Below, in pieces: positions 25,963 to 38,150 of a stretch of DNA of 64,000 nucleotides. Each line of letters opens with the position of its first letter. The stretch's first letter is position 1. Under the pieces are notes generated by a model. The model saw only the letters and a program-made list of their open reading frames with translations, made no database searches and had not been told where the DNA came from. Origin of the DNA: Acanthornis magna (lineage: Eukaryota > Chordata > Aves > Passeriformes > Acanthizidae); assembly GCA_036785705.1 (NCBI GenBank), contig JAWUZG010000036.1:15557501-15621500 (forward strand), in the 5' to 3' direction. Position numbers and translations under genes: made by a program.

Positions 25963-26552
25963 TAACATGGGGTGGTGGTGGGGTGAGACGTGGTCTCCTG
26001 CGTGTTCCGAGAGCATCCTGATTCCCAGACAGATCCTTCCGGCCGATGCACTCGACACCGTGCAAGCAAGATCTTTTCTATCACCTGTGTGGATGTATTG
26101 CACAGTCACACTCACACACCCTAGAGCCCTTGATAAGCTCGGTGTTACCAGGAACAAAGAACTTCAGAGGACCCAGATGCATGGATATTCCAAAAGGTGT
26201 TTACTTTCGAAGGAGTCCAGCAGCTTAAGAGGAAAGGGTCACTCTGTGTGACTACAGATACAGGGGTCCAGGTCCAATAGGGCTGGGGAGGAGGCGGGGA
26301 AATACCATGACAACCAATGGGAAGAAGGGAGGGGTGGAGTGTGTGATACAAGAACCAATGAGGGGAAGGGAAGGGTGGAGTCAATGATACAACAACCACC
26401 AATCAACATGGGAGGATTACCATAATACGGGAGAGGCTACTCACCCAACACTCATAGGGTATTTCACATCTCAGAGGTGTCCCACCAATTTGCTGCTGCT
26501 GTGGGAGCCTCTTGGCTTCTCGGAGATGGTTTCAGCCACCGCAACACACACC
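25957..26552 (-). mobile_element. ERV LTR nested in CR1 (584 bp), antisense
   Basis: The CR1 sequence breaks at CACACC (25957-25962) and resumes with the same CACACC (26547-26552) before TTGAGTGCTGTG, a 6-bp target duplication. The insert 25963-26546 reads TGTTGCGG at its minus-strand start and ends ATGTTA, where terminal CA appears decayed to TA. A possible polyadenylation word AGTAAA is present but no clear AATAAA. The U3 contains a CCAAT-bearing tandem repeat. A shared word (TTGGACC...GGACCC...TGTATC) hints at kinship with the LTR at 19658-20233. The LTR must be younger than the CR1 copy it splits. Confidence 0.8.
26312..26400 (-). repeat. 41-bp CCAAT-containing tandem repeat in LTR U3
   Basis: AACCAATG at 26312 and 26353, GATACAA at 26345 and 26386, and GGGTGGAGT words recur with a 41-bp period, giving two copies and a partial third. 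On the minus strand each copy presents CATTGGTT and CACCC-like boxes, like the duplicated enhancers of retroviral U3 regions. Confidence 0.7.
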
Positions 26553-28675
26553 TTGAGTGCTGTGTCCAATTTGGGGCCCTCAATTCTGGGAAGACATTGA
26601 GGTCCTCTGGAGTATGTCCAGAGAAGGGCAACAAGGCTGGTGAAGGGTCTAGAACACAAGTCATATCAGGAGCAGCTGAGGGAGCTGGGGGTGTTTATCC
26701 TGCAGAAGAGGAGGCTGAGGGGAGATCTTTTCACTCTCTACAACTGCCTGAGAGGAGGCTGTGGCCAGGTGGGGGTCAGTCTCTTCTCCCAGGCAGCCAG
26801 CAGCAGCAAGAGGACACAGTCTTAAGCTGTGCCACGGGAGGTTTAGACTGGATGTCAGGGAGAAGTTCTTCACAGAAAGGGTGACTGGGCATTGACATGG
26901 GCTGCCCAGGGAGGTGGTGGAGTCACCATCACTGGAGATGTTTAAGGAAAGACTGGATGTGATGTTTTATGCCATAGTCTAGTTGACAAGGTGGTGTTAG
27001 GCCATAGATTGGACTTGATGGTCTCAGAGGTCTTTTCCAGATTGATTCTATGATTCTGCAAGAATTGCTCTCAGTATTTAATCATACATAATAAACTTGC
27101 TTTTTAGGGACCTACAGTTAATGGGTGTAAAATCTAACCAGAGGATACTTCCTTTTGTCATTAATTAGGGTCTTGATTAATTTGCTTAGATTGCATTTTT
27201 ATTTTTTGTAGTAAAATTTTAGAAATATTTTTGTCCTAATCCTCCTGGTAAAAAATAATAATTCCATGAGATTAAGAAAATTCACATGTGCATTTTTAAA
27301 TATTTGAGTTCTCCTGCATTGGTGGAAGGAATACCAAAGACATTATTAAAGTATTGTTCACACTTTCATTGCTGACAACTTTTTTCATTAAGGAAAAAAA
27401 AGAAGTTTGTTACAGAGTTGGTGGCAAGTTACAAGAGAAATTGGACTATAACATCACAGATTTTGGTAAAAAGCCCCAATACTTTGCCCTGGAATACTGA
27501 CAGAGAACTTGTGCTTGAAGTTAGTGTGATTTTTCAAATGTTATGAGAGGGCAAATTAATTTCCAACATTGTAATATCTGCATTTTCATAGCATCCCCCA
27601 TGTTGACTTTCATATTTTGAATGTGATTAAAAGCAAGTATCAGTCGAATCAGAGAGTTGATTTGATATTTCTCATAATATTTTTAAGTTTGGGGTTTGCC
27701 ATAGTTTGTTACACATTAGAGACAGAAACCGCTTTTTTATTGTGGTTGGAACTCAAGAGACCTGGGAAGCTGCATCTGATAAATTCACATAATTCATGTG
27801 ACATCTTAGTAGTAAATTCAAGGAAAATAGTGGATTCTGGTACGCAGAGATGCAGACAAGATCGTTGTCTTTCTGGTATACTAATGAAATTACCTGCATG
27901 TTTTATCGTGTTCATAAGCTGAACTGTCAGTGGATTTTATTTTTCAACATGATACACTCAGGGTCTATTAAGAAATAAATTCACCTGTAAAAATGCAGCT
28001 AGCTTCAAGTTATTTGTATCACAGTAGGTATTCTTTTGTCTTGACTGCAAGCATGTCATGCTTTCTACTTGTGTTGTTAGGCTTTGCTTTCCATCTTGAG
28101 TAACATTGCTGAGTAATGTAGTTTTTCTGGGGAGGGTTATGTAGCTTCAAACAATTCAAATTATCTGTCATTAAACATGGTTGTTGTCTTTATGGGAAAC
28201 TTTAAAATACTGCATGAAAGGAGAAAAACAAAATTACTGGACATAGCCTATATTATCTTTGTACCATCTTTTTCTTGATTTTTAGTGCATTATTGAGTAA
28301 AAGAGGTCTTGCAAAGTACTTTCCTAATAAATCAATGTAGACACAGTGCATGACTTGAAAAAACTGTATTTTTCTCGTCTCTTATATTCTGCATCTCTGT
28401 TCTGTAAAATAGGCTGGCAAAGGGTAATGCAGTGGGTCACTAGCTAACATCAAGGAACATTCCTGATAAGCCTGAAGCAGTTTGTTTAGAAGTAGTTGAT
28501 GTTTGAGTAAATAGTATGTAACCAAAGAGTTTAAAAAGCCTTTAGCTGGAAGGTCGTGGTAGCTTTTAGTGCTTTCTTTGATCAAACCAGGGATTTTTTT
28601 CCTACTGACATGCTGACCTTTACTTTGTGAGTTTCTTTACTTCCCTTCCTCCTGCTTTCCCCCCTTACAGCAGAA

Positions 28676-28802
28676 AAAACAAACACCCCCCCCAACCCAA
28701 AAACGTCATTACTGCCCTAAAACCCAGCAACCCTCATCCCCCTCCCAACCACCCCAAAACACCATACACCACCAAAATTAAAAGAGTCAAACAAAAGAAA
28801 AC
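28676..28802 (+). repeat. A/C-rich, nearly G-free low-complexity tract
   Basis: About 125 bp composed almost entirely of A and C with fewer than ten G, including a C8 run. It is preceded by a pyrimidine-rich stretch from about 28631. An open frame through it (Pro/Lys/Asn-rich) follows from the lack of stop-forming letters. Confidence 0.75.
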
Positions 28803-30004
28803 CCCAGAAAATCAAAACTGAAGTTATTGCTGCTATCACTTGGTTTACAGGAGTCTGCCATGAGAGGTAAGTAATTTAAGATGTTGCCATAGCTGTTTCA
28901 AAAGCCAGCTTGATAAGAAGTTAATCATCAGCACTTAGGAAGAAGATGCGCTTTCAGTATCTGACATGAGGCAAATTTTGACATTTTTAGTGGTTATTTC
29001 AATTTTGTCCTAAATGCCTGCTTGGAAGAACTACTTTCAAGTTTTAAAACCATTATCATAAAACAGTAAGCAATGGGTGGGAGCCCGCCTGGGAAGGTGC
29101 TTTTCCATGGTGTCCCCTCTCAGCTAAGCTTCAAAACAAAACATTTGTTATGCTGTAGTTTCCTGGTAACCTGCAAGTTTTCCATGGTGTATCTGAACGT
29201 AGCCCACATCTCTGTCCCAAGCCTTATTTCACTAGGAAGTGGGAGCTGTGATGGCTCTGTGCACAGAGGAGGGGTCCCTCAACACTCCCACTAGCCCTGC
29301 TTGTGAAACAGGGGCTGGTATAGTGCTTCACTCCAGGTGAACTGCGCTATGCATCAGAGAACTTGCTCTAGGGAAAATGGTTTGCAGAAGCTTCAAAAAT
29401 TTCTCTCCTTAAGGGGCCATTTAGATGTGCAGTTGCTGTGTAGTCTGGAAAAGGCAATGGGCAATTTTAATTGAGTCAGTCTTGTGTGGGTTTTTTTGAG
29501 AATTGCTTTTGCTGAGCTGTGGTTGAGTGATGGTGAAGATGTGGAAGCAGAAGGCTGGGCTGGATGACCGAGGCTTACTTCCTGACATGGTTTCTTTTTT
29601 GGGTTGGGGTTTTTTTTTTAAACTTTGCAATTTTGTCTTTTCCCTTTTCCTCCTGCTATCATTGCTCTGCTTCTCTTATGTCACATCAGCCATTCTGCCT
29701 TCATGTTTCCTTGACACAGGCAGGAAATGCAGGTTTTCTTGTGACTAATAGGGAGAGGGCAGACCTGGGGTGAAGAAATAATCTATGCGGAAAGGTTTTG
29801 ATCATCCTTGCTGTCCCACCTTCCGCTTCTAAAGGTGGGGCGGGAAAAGATGATAATTTCTATTAGACTTCCTAGAGTAACTGGGGAAGGGCAGTCCTTG
29901 CAATACACAAGAACATCTGATATTTCAATCTGTACTACTTGATCACCATTCAGAAAATTGAAATAAATTCCTTTAAGTAATACAGTCATCATATATAATG
30001 AATT

Positions 30005-30026
30005 ACATTAATATGAATATTAATGT
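30005..30026. repeat. AT-rich inverted repeat
   Basis: ACATTAATA and TATTAATGT are perfect 9-bp arms around TGAA. The arms contain ATTAAT cores of the kind bound by homeodomain proteins, so a paired binding site is possible. Confidence 0.6.
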
Positions 30027-31277
30027 GCAACAGTAAGGCAGTTAATTTTAAATCATAATGATATATGTTATTCTCTTGAGAGTCTGGAAACAAAATGAAT
30101 TTTCCCAAAATGTATTTGTAATTGTGGTATATACAGACTTTAGAAAACTGAAACATCATAAGTACATGTAACAATACCTAATTGTCCATTCTTTGTGGCC
30201 ATCACTTAAAAACTTGGATGTAAATACATTCCTGTTTGTTCGTTAATGATGTACGTTTTTGAAAATCAATCAATAAATTGTCAAAATATGGGAAAAGCAG
30301 TGCCCTTAGCACATGGAGATGTAAGGTGTGTCTTACCACGGCTGGGTTTTGGTGCATGCACATGGGCTTGTCATTTATTGGGAGCCATTTGTAAAGCAGG
30401 GTTGTGTTTCTAGGATTAAACTACACAAACTTTCTTAACTCATTGTCATATGCTTTGGTACCACCTGTGTTTTTTTACGTAGACTTAGCCTTCTGCCACT
30501 TTTTGCCACTTCAGCTGAATTCCCCATGCTGCCTCTAGGAGAGGCACCACCAGATAAATATTCCTGTTCTTGTCATGACTTTTGTCATTTGCTGTTCCTG
30601 GTGCCACTTTTGGCTTTGACTGTTTTTCTGGGAATTTCAGGATTTGCCAGGGTTCAGTCACTGCTGTTTTGCAGTTTGATACTCTAGTTAAGCCCTTCAG
30701 TGGCACTGGTTTTGTCTCTCTTTTGGTCAGGAAAGTTCGTTCTTCCATGAGCTAGTGCTTTGTTTTCAAGCTCATCCTGTGTGAGTCAGCAGGCTTTCTC
30801 TCTGGAAACTTGTTTTAGTACTACATTTCCTTGTTCCCTCTTAGGACCCTCCATCACTTCAGATCCAACATCTTCATGGAGAAAATAAATTTAATGAACA
30901 GTAAGATTTTATCAGGTAAAAAAAAAATTGGTTTTGGTAGTAAAGAAATGACCAGTTTGTAGTGAAGCCCATTGCTTTCCTTAGCATGTGCGTGGGTGTC
31001 CAGATGATAAAACTGAAATGTTGCATCATATTTGATAAACTTATGTAGGTATTGATTAAATGGACAGAATTAGAAACTGAGTATTAATAGGCAAAGACAA
31101 TACCATAATGATTTTTCTGTTGTGGAGCTATTCCTTGGTAGATGTTCTTAGAAGTTTCATACTCCCCTGGTTAAACCTTGTGTCACCAGTGCTGTCAGTG
31201 TTGCAGTTTTATCTTGCAGTCTTGCAGTGTGTAGATTGTTTTCATAAGCAAATCAGAAAAGAGAACCATTATGGTAT

Positions 31278-31349
31278 TTGTGGTTTGGTTTGTTTTTTGT
31301 TTTGTTTTGGTTTTTTTTTGTTTGGGTTTTTTTTTTGTTTTTATTTAAT
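31278..31349 (+). repeat. T/G-rich low-complexity tract
   Basis: Repeated TTTTG and TTTGG units with T runs of up to ten. Confidence 0.8.
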
Positions 31350-34300
31350 TTCTCTGTTTACCAATCCAAGCACATATGTTCCATTAGTGATTTCTTTTCC
31401 CCCCTCAGTTTGTGCACACAGGATGAAACAGTCTGAGATCAGCACTATTTGATTACTTATTTAAAAAAACAGCATGGCAAGTAATTATTTGTTCTCCTCA
31501 TTCTTCTAATTTCCAGTATTTAGCCCCCAAAATGGAAAGCAACAAAACCCCTTCTTGTTCAGACTTGTGGTTATCTAGTGAAGTTTTTTTAATTTATTTT
31601 CTTAGACAAACTTTTCTAGCCCGAGTATGTTTGTTAATTTTCAATCTTTCGCTTTCTCTGACATCATGCCTTCTGGATACGATGATCAAATCTTACATAG
31701 AAATAATAAATCATACATAGAATGCCTCCAAAGTGGTAAACAACAACAAAAAAGGCAGCTTTATAGTATTTTCACTCAGAGTCACAGTTTAGATATTTCA
31801 AAATACATATTCAAAAATTATACATTATATAAATGGATATTTTCCATTCAGGAAACTGAGTTTATAGCATATCATCTGCAAAGTAATAGATCTACTTCCA
31901 GGTTAATTGTTTAAAAAAGGCTGCACAGTTTTTAGGCACTTCCACTGTATTTATCCTTAGTTGTTATTTTAAGCACCTTAAAGAATGCCAATATCAAAGC
32001 CCACAGTTTTAATCAGACTAAACAGTTCAGTCTTCTTTTCCTGTAATCATTAGAAAATTTGTTTGAGAAAGGGCAAAATGGCCCTTATTAATTTGGTCAA
32101 TGCTCAGGGTCATGCTTGTCAGCTGAATAAACATGAAAAATATATTTATCTCCTAGTGGCTTTTTTTGGAATTTGAGTGGGGATGTTGCACTATTCATTC
32201 CAGAGCAAAATAGGTCAACTCTCTTAAATATCCCTTTCTTTCCCACAACTCCAAAGTACTAAAAAAATCACGTTCCTGAAAATTAAATTAAGTACTGTAT
32301 TTCCTATTAGTTGTGCAACAAGCTTAAGTCTGCAAAAATAAAATAAGCTCTACCTTCTGAATTTGTCTTGTAATCGGGTACTACTGTTCCAGTTAATGAA
32401 AAGTTAAAATACTTCAAAGTGGTAAATTCCTGTGGCTTTTAAAATCTGATCTCACTTGCAGAAGTAAGTAAACCCAGAGATCAAAGAGAACTGTCATACA
32501 TTGATCTTTCTTTCTGAGGCTCTGCTTTTATAAATCTATAATGTTATAGAATGAGAAATGCAAAGCAAAACATATCCCCTAGATGCACATTAGCTTCAGT
32601 TGTGCTAGTAGCAGTGATTGGAAACCTGCACTCTCTGTGAGTCATTGTCATAGGTGATCTGCAAAGGTGTCATTTTTATTTTTTTTTCCTTCTTAACCCA
32701 TTCTGCCTCTATATGTGTTGGTATGTATTTGAGGTGTATACATATGTAAATAAAATCTTATATGGCCACCCTGTGCCGCCCTCCATTCCTTGTTAGCAGA
32801 ACAATGCCCACTTTCACCCAGAATATATATATGTGAAAGAATAGGTAAAGGGTGATTAACTAACTGCATTAATCTGCAAGTGTGGCCATGTTTTCAAATA
32901 ATGAATAATTTTGCCGTTTCCGTGATTAAAATTCAGAGCAGATGATGTAATAGTAAAGATGTGCTAAAGGTACTTGAACATCATGCACAAATCTAGGCCA
33001 TTTTTAGAGGAGTTTATGATGTAAATTATTATCTTTTTCAGTGTGTATGCAAATGAGCTGCTTCCAGGGGCTGTGTTTCTTTTTTGACTTTGATCTGAAA
33101 CAAGGAAATATTGATTGAAGTAGAAGAAAAATATTGTATGAAACTTCTGTGCTTAATTCTGCTTTATGCTGTGCATCAACAAGGGTACAAATTTATTTTT
33201 AAGATTTAAAAATAATACTTTCTGTGCTAATCTCCCTTCCATCTTTCTGTGTAAGACTTACGGATATAATTTCTTGAGCAAAAGGTTATTTTAGTAATTC
33301 TGAGAGCAATGTGGGATTTTTTTTTGTTTGTTTGCTTGGGGTGTCAATATCAACTGTATTTTTAGTTTAGGAATATATATTTGTAAGTGTTTAGATCTGT
33401 ATCAGAATCCTTTCACCGTGGGCATTTCAGGCCTTCTGTATTTGCTCTTTAATTTTGAATGACTAAGCTCAAAACTTTGAGTGATGGTCAAAGAATCTGA
33501 GTTCTTTGCAGCGTGAAGGGAGAGGGATTTTGAAAAATGGAAGAAAATCCTCTCTGTGCAGGTTACAGTCTTCTTTCACTTTTCACTTTCTTTGTATTAA
33601 GTATTCCAGTCCCTTTTCTCCTAAGATACATTTTTTGTGTCTTTGATGCTTTGTATCTGTGCAGGTGCTTGCCCTTCCCAGTGTGGCAACACATTTCAGT
33701 ATGTTGGCTGTTAATACAAAAGCTCATGGATGCAAGAGTCACCATTATAAATCATGAACCACCTCTATAACCCCAGCAGTGCTGTGTAAGCCAGTAATTG
33801 TGGCCCTAAGCTCAGGCAATTTCAGTGGTCCTATTGTCTAAAAATGTTGGCAAAAGGTCCTAACAGGAGCTCTATTCTATCAGTTAGGGTCCTGATAATA
33901 AATGGGTAATGTTGTTTTGAGGTAGTGATGCTTTAGTGGCCCGTTCTGACAAGTTTCTGGGCACCATGTTAAATTGTCTGCAGTATGGACTTCTATATAT
34001 GGATTTCTGGAGCTTTGTGTCATCTGGAAAATACGGGCTTTCCTCTCTTTAAGATTTTTGGACAGGGGTTGACATGAGCAGGTGTCTTTCATATTCACCT
34101 GGAAAGCAAACAGCTTAGGCCTGACTCATGAACGAGCTTGCACTTGTTAGCAAAAGTGAGCTTTCAGCTTTTCTGCTCTTTTAGACAAGCTGCTGTTCAA
34201 GGTGGGATAGGAACTATTAGGGAATTCATAATGCAAAGAGGGAGCTATGGAGATCTTCCCCAGAAAGTGTTGACTCTGGTGCATAAATCCAGTGCTTCAA

Positions 34301-36143
34301 AATTGTAAAAGAGTGATCAAATAATTTAATGAAAAAGTTGAGTCTTAGTATTTACAGTTTATCTGTAAAACCTTTATGTTTGCACTTCACTACAAGTGCA
34401 AGCTACAAGATACAATACTCATCTTCAGTTTTCCATGTTTGTGCCATGGCTTAGCAATTGTAATTTGTTCTATGCTGTATGCTAACTAAAGTTTATTTCT
34501 GGTTTCTGAATATGTAGAGGTAAACCGTTGGCACTACTTAAGCCTGTATGATAGTGAAGCAAACATAAGGCCATGTTACTAGGCCAGCACACTTGATCAA
34601 TGTTATTTTTCTTTTCTTGACTGTAATGTGAAGTTGTAAAAACTCCTGAAGTATACTGTACTTTTTGTTTGGTGGAGTCCCTAGCAGTAAAGCTTGGTCT
34701 GTCCAGAGAGTTGTACTTTGTATGCCTGATGGCATATCTCAAAATGCTGGCTGAGCTGTTTCTTAATAAATGAGGCCCTGAATGTTGTGGCCTTCAAACT
34801 GCTGTGAACCTAGGAGGGAGACTGACCATGGAATTTGCTGTCTAAATGCCAAGATGTCTTCACCTATCATGGAAGGGAAAAGTGTAGCTGGTCTTCCTTA
34901 GAGAAACTTCAGAGGAACCCTCCAAAAAGTCAGTAAGAATAAAGTTTAAGAAAACTTTCTTCGTAAAACATTGCACACTTCTGAGTTGGATTTAGGACTT
35001 TGGCAATTAAAGTAAGAAGGGCATGCCTTCAAGATATGGGAAAGGAGCCTCGCTGAATTTTAAGGGTCTTCTTTTCATGTACCCAACCCCCTCGTTACTT
35101 TTGATACTATCCTTAAGTATTATGTTTCACTTACTGTGATATCTGAGTTTACCCTCACACAATCTTCTGAGGACTCTTGCTGAGATGTTGAGGTAGGACC
35201 TGATAGCAATACTGCTGTCTCCCTTCTGTTTGCACTTCGTGTCCTTTCTTTGAGAGGGATGTGGACAGGTCCTGCAGAGATCTGTTGGAGCAATGTCTAG
35301 TGTAATCCATAGCCTGAGGATGAATATGTGCGTCCTTGATCTGGCTTTTTTCACATAACATACAATGTAGCATTTCTCCTGATGTTAAATATTGTCTTGA
35401 AATGAAAGGAGGAAGTGAGTTGGTAAGTTGAGTATTTTATCCTTTGTTTCTTTCATTCCTTCAAATCTGTGTATCTTGGGGGATGCGTCTGTCCAGTCAG
35501 TGTACTGTCTGGGCTTGATTTTCCTGCTCTGCTCTGACACACTTAGAAGGGATGGAAAGGTCTGCCTTTCTGTAGTAACCTCAGTTGTGGTAGGCTCTTC
35601 AGTGACTTGGTGAACATGTATTGGCTCAGCAACTGGTAAGGTGTCCAATAGACTCATAGGCAATTGCCTGTTTTTCATTACTTTTTCATCTGGTCTGGAG
35701 AACCTGGAATCCTTTCCTTCTCTGGAGTCAGGTCGCTTACCAAGATGGAACCAACTGGCAGAGCTTGCTGCAGTTTAAGCAGTTGTCTTTTAGATAATGA
35801 GGCAGAGGAGAATTTTATTGACTGAGACAGTCTTAGGAATGTCAAGCTCTTAGTTTAAGAAAGGTTATAGTGCTGAATTTAATGCAGACATTCTGCTGAT
35901 CAGACACTTTGAGATTTTTCTGTGAACATCATATTTCATCTCAACATTTTTGTGATTAGGCCATTGGCTGTCTTAGAAGACTGTTCTCTTAGTTATGTTG
36001 ACTATACATGCTGCTGTTGTAAAGACACACATCCATCTGTTGACTGGCAGGGACTGCGGCCTCACAGTTGAACATCTCAGGATATCTTTCAGCAGTCTGT
36101 TCCTGAATATTTCTAGAACCTTAACTGAATGAGGAGAATGGAG

Positions 36144-36167
36144 CAGAAATCTGAGATCAGATTTCTG
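36144..36167. repeat. Perfect 24-bp palindrome with 2-bp centre
   Basis: CAGAAATCTGA is followed by GA and then its exact reverse complement TCAGATTTCTG. Eleven paired bases with a two-base centre is more symmetry than expected by chance at one site. No mobile element is recognisable around it. Confidence 0.65.
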
Positions 36168-37664
36168 TTTTATGCTTCATTATAAAAATAAGTGGTTTAC
36201 AGGCAGTGCATAATGAGCTGCATACCCTGAGGTCATTGTTCTGGAGATAAAACACCCGACAGTGCCAGTCATCTTATGAGAGCAGTAAAGAGAAACATAT
36301 CTGCAATACAAACTAGAGAATAATGAAGACTCAAATGGCAATATGGAAGTATAAAAGAAGTATTAAACATTAGGAGGTTGTGTTGCTTCATTCCTGATTC
36401 TTCTTTGCCTAACAGTGGCCTTGAGCTGCTTGCTTTCTTGTACTTAGACCAGTAAATTAATTTAACCTCTGTAGTTATGGAAAGTAGCATCCACTGTGGA
36501 AGCATAGCAGCTACTTGTAAAGGCCTGTGCCAAAGAGCTTGGATGAAGTGGTGGATCCTGACTGAAGCTAAGATGCCTGTAAAGGAAGACAGATGAACTT
36601 GAACCAGGCAGGCAGGTAAAGGATGGAATTGCTTTTTCCCTCATCTTGCTGATTCCTCTTTGCTTCCTCCAGGCACCTGGGAAGTTTCTCCCCTGCCTGC
36701 CACTTTGGGGAAGGTCTGAGTATGGAAACTCTGAACCAGGACCCTGAGCTAAGGTGTTACAAGCTTCTAAAGATTACTATTTTTATGAAATGCTGTTACA
36801 GAGAAAATATTTGTGTTCCAGCATTTTGGTTTGATGCTTGAGTCAGGATTTCTACTGGTACTGTATTTCTTAATGAGGCTATAATGTGTGTTTGAAACTA
36901 CAGCATGGTAATAACCTGGAAGAGATTTATAGTCTTTCACATTCTTTAGCAGTCATTCATGGAGAGTCTATTGTTTCATGTTATTCTTGTGTGACCTCCT
37001 GGTTTACTGGCAATGTAAGAGGTGAGGCTGTAGGAAAGGCAGTTTAATTGATAGTCTTTGTGTGGGGCATGAACAAATGTGGTGCAGCACACTGAGTCTT
37101 GCTGCATGCATAGAGTTATGCACCTTTGCATCTGCAAAAATAGATGAAGCAGTAGTATTAATGGGGAGAGAATGGCTTTGAGAATCTAAGTCAACAGTCT
37201 AAATATAAAGGATAATTTAGTGTGGTTACATTTCTTATTAAACAGGTATGCTATTTGCACTAGTTCCTGCATGATTTTGTAAAATAAGAGCAGGCATGTA
37301 TGCATTTTCTATCCATTTTCTTTGTTGGAAGGTTGCTGATTTCATTGTCTTTGGACAGCACAGTGTGTACTTGTTGGAGGAAACAATTCTGGATCTTGTG
37401 TTCCCTGGATGGGAAGGGACTGTGGAGGTAGTAGTACTACACAGTCGATCCCTAGCTGAGATCTGGATGCCTTGGTATATGGCACAGTTGGGATTCATAA
37501 AAGGGACCTTGAAGTGATATTGTCCTTCCTGGGGAGAAACGTGCTGCAGAAATATTGTGTGGAGTTACTCCCTCCTGAGTGGCTTTGATAGGGTATGCTG
37601 CTTGTGGTCTTCAGGAAGTCAAATATTTAAGCTATATTCTGCCAAATCAATTAGATACTTAAGC

Positions 37665-37700
37665 ATTATTATTATCATCATCATCATCTTCATCATGATG
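37665..37700 (+). repeat. (ATT)n/(ATC)n trinucleotide repeat
   Basis: attattattatcatcatcat followed by catcttcatcatgatg: an ATT run merging into an ATC run with one interruption. Confidence 0.85.
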
Positions 37701-37976
37701 CAAAATATGGTCTGTCTTTCTCACATGGGTAAGTAAGGTAACTTTCGACTCTTAGCCAAAGGAAGCTTAGTGAATTGCTAAAGTACAAATCACTGTGGCA
37801 TAGCTTTGAGATTCAAAGTTGTTTGCTCTGCTGTCCATAAGCAACTTACTGTTACCAATAATTATTTGAAGTTGCTATGAAAGTAAAGGTGAGGTCACTA
37901 AGAAATGAATTTGTGCATTCCAATTGCTGTGTTTTACGTGTATTTTTATTCTAAATTTCAAGAGGGGAATGCTTCA

Positions 37977-38150
37977 GTCATGGTTTAACCCCAACTGATC
38001 ATTAGGTACCATGCAGCTGCTCACTCATTCCACACATGTCCCGTCTGGGGGGGGGGAACTGGAGAAAAGTGAAACACAAGGGTTGGGGTAAGAACAGTTT
38101 AGTAATTGAGATAAAGTAAAATACAGTAATAATCATCTTCATATTGGCTT
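37977..38150 (-). mobile_element. Fragment of ERVL-type LTR (same family as 4285-5340)
   Basis: TCATGGTTTAACCCC, AGCTGCTCACTCATTCC and the AGTAATTGAGATAAAGTAAAA segment correspond to one terminus of the avian LTR family seen at 4285. This is the 3' end on the minus strand. Only about 170 bp are recognisable, and a G10 run interrupts it at 38047-38056. The orientation is again antisense to MAST4. Confidence 0.7.

Larger units (their letters stand above)
25245..27058 (+). mobile_element. CR1 LINE, 5'-truncated, interrupted by an LTR
   Basis: This is the distal part of a CR1 non-LTR retrotransposon in sense orientation. Broken frames encode reverse-transcriptase stretches such as VTHLVDAGKDVGIVYLDFNKD (compare the usual YLDFSKAFDT) and [22 protein letters not shown]. 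It ends with the CR1 3' UTR and the diagnostic ATTCTATGATTCTG at 27045-27058. The 5' part is missing, as is typical of incomplete reverse transcription. Part of the RT core after YLDFNKD is deleted. Stop codons and frameshifts make it inactive. A 584-bp LTR splits it at 25963-26546. Confidence 0.9.
27059..37976. other. Intron with low-complexity tracts, no gene seen
   Basis: Long AT-rich intron. It holds a G-poor A/C tract (28676-28802), a T/G-rich tract (31278-31349), two short palindromes (30005-30026, 36144-36167) and an ATT/ATC repeat near 37665. Minus-strand frames at 35127-35373 and 35385-35678 look mildly protein-like but no family was recognised. Confidence 0.5.

Noticed and set aside
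26477..26884. 135-codon plus-strand ORF
   Set aside because: It covers the CR1 3' part in the wrong frame and the LTR edge; it is repeat-derived.
28627..28821. 64-codon Pro/Lys/Asn-rich ORF
   Set aside because: It results from a nearly G-free A/C tract in which stop codons are unlikely; it is not evidence of coding.
29540..29585. ggctggatgaccgaggctta as a CR1 scrap
   Set aside because: The resemblance to the CR1 3' end is limited to about a dozen bases and lacks the terminal ATTCTATG repeat.
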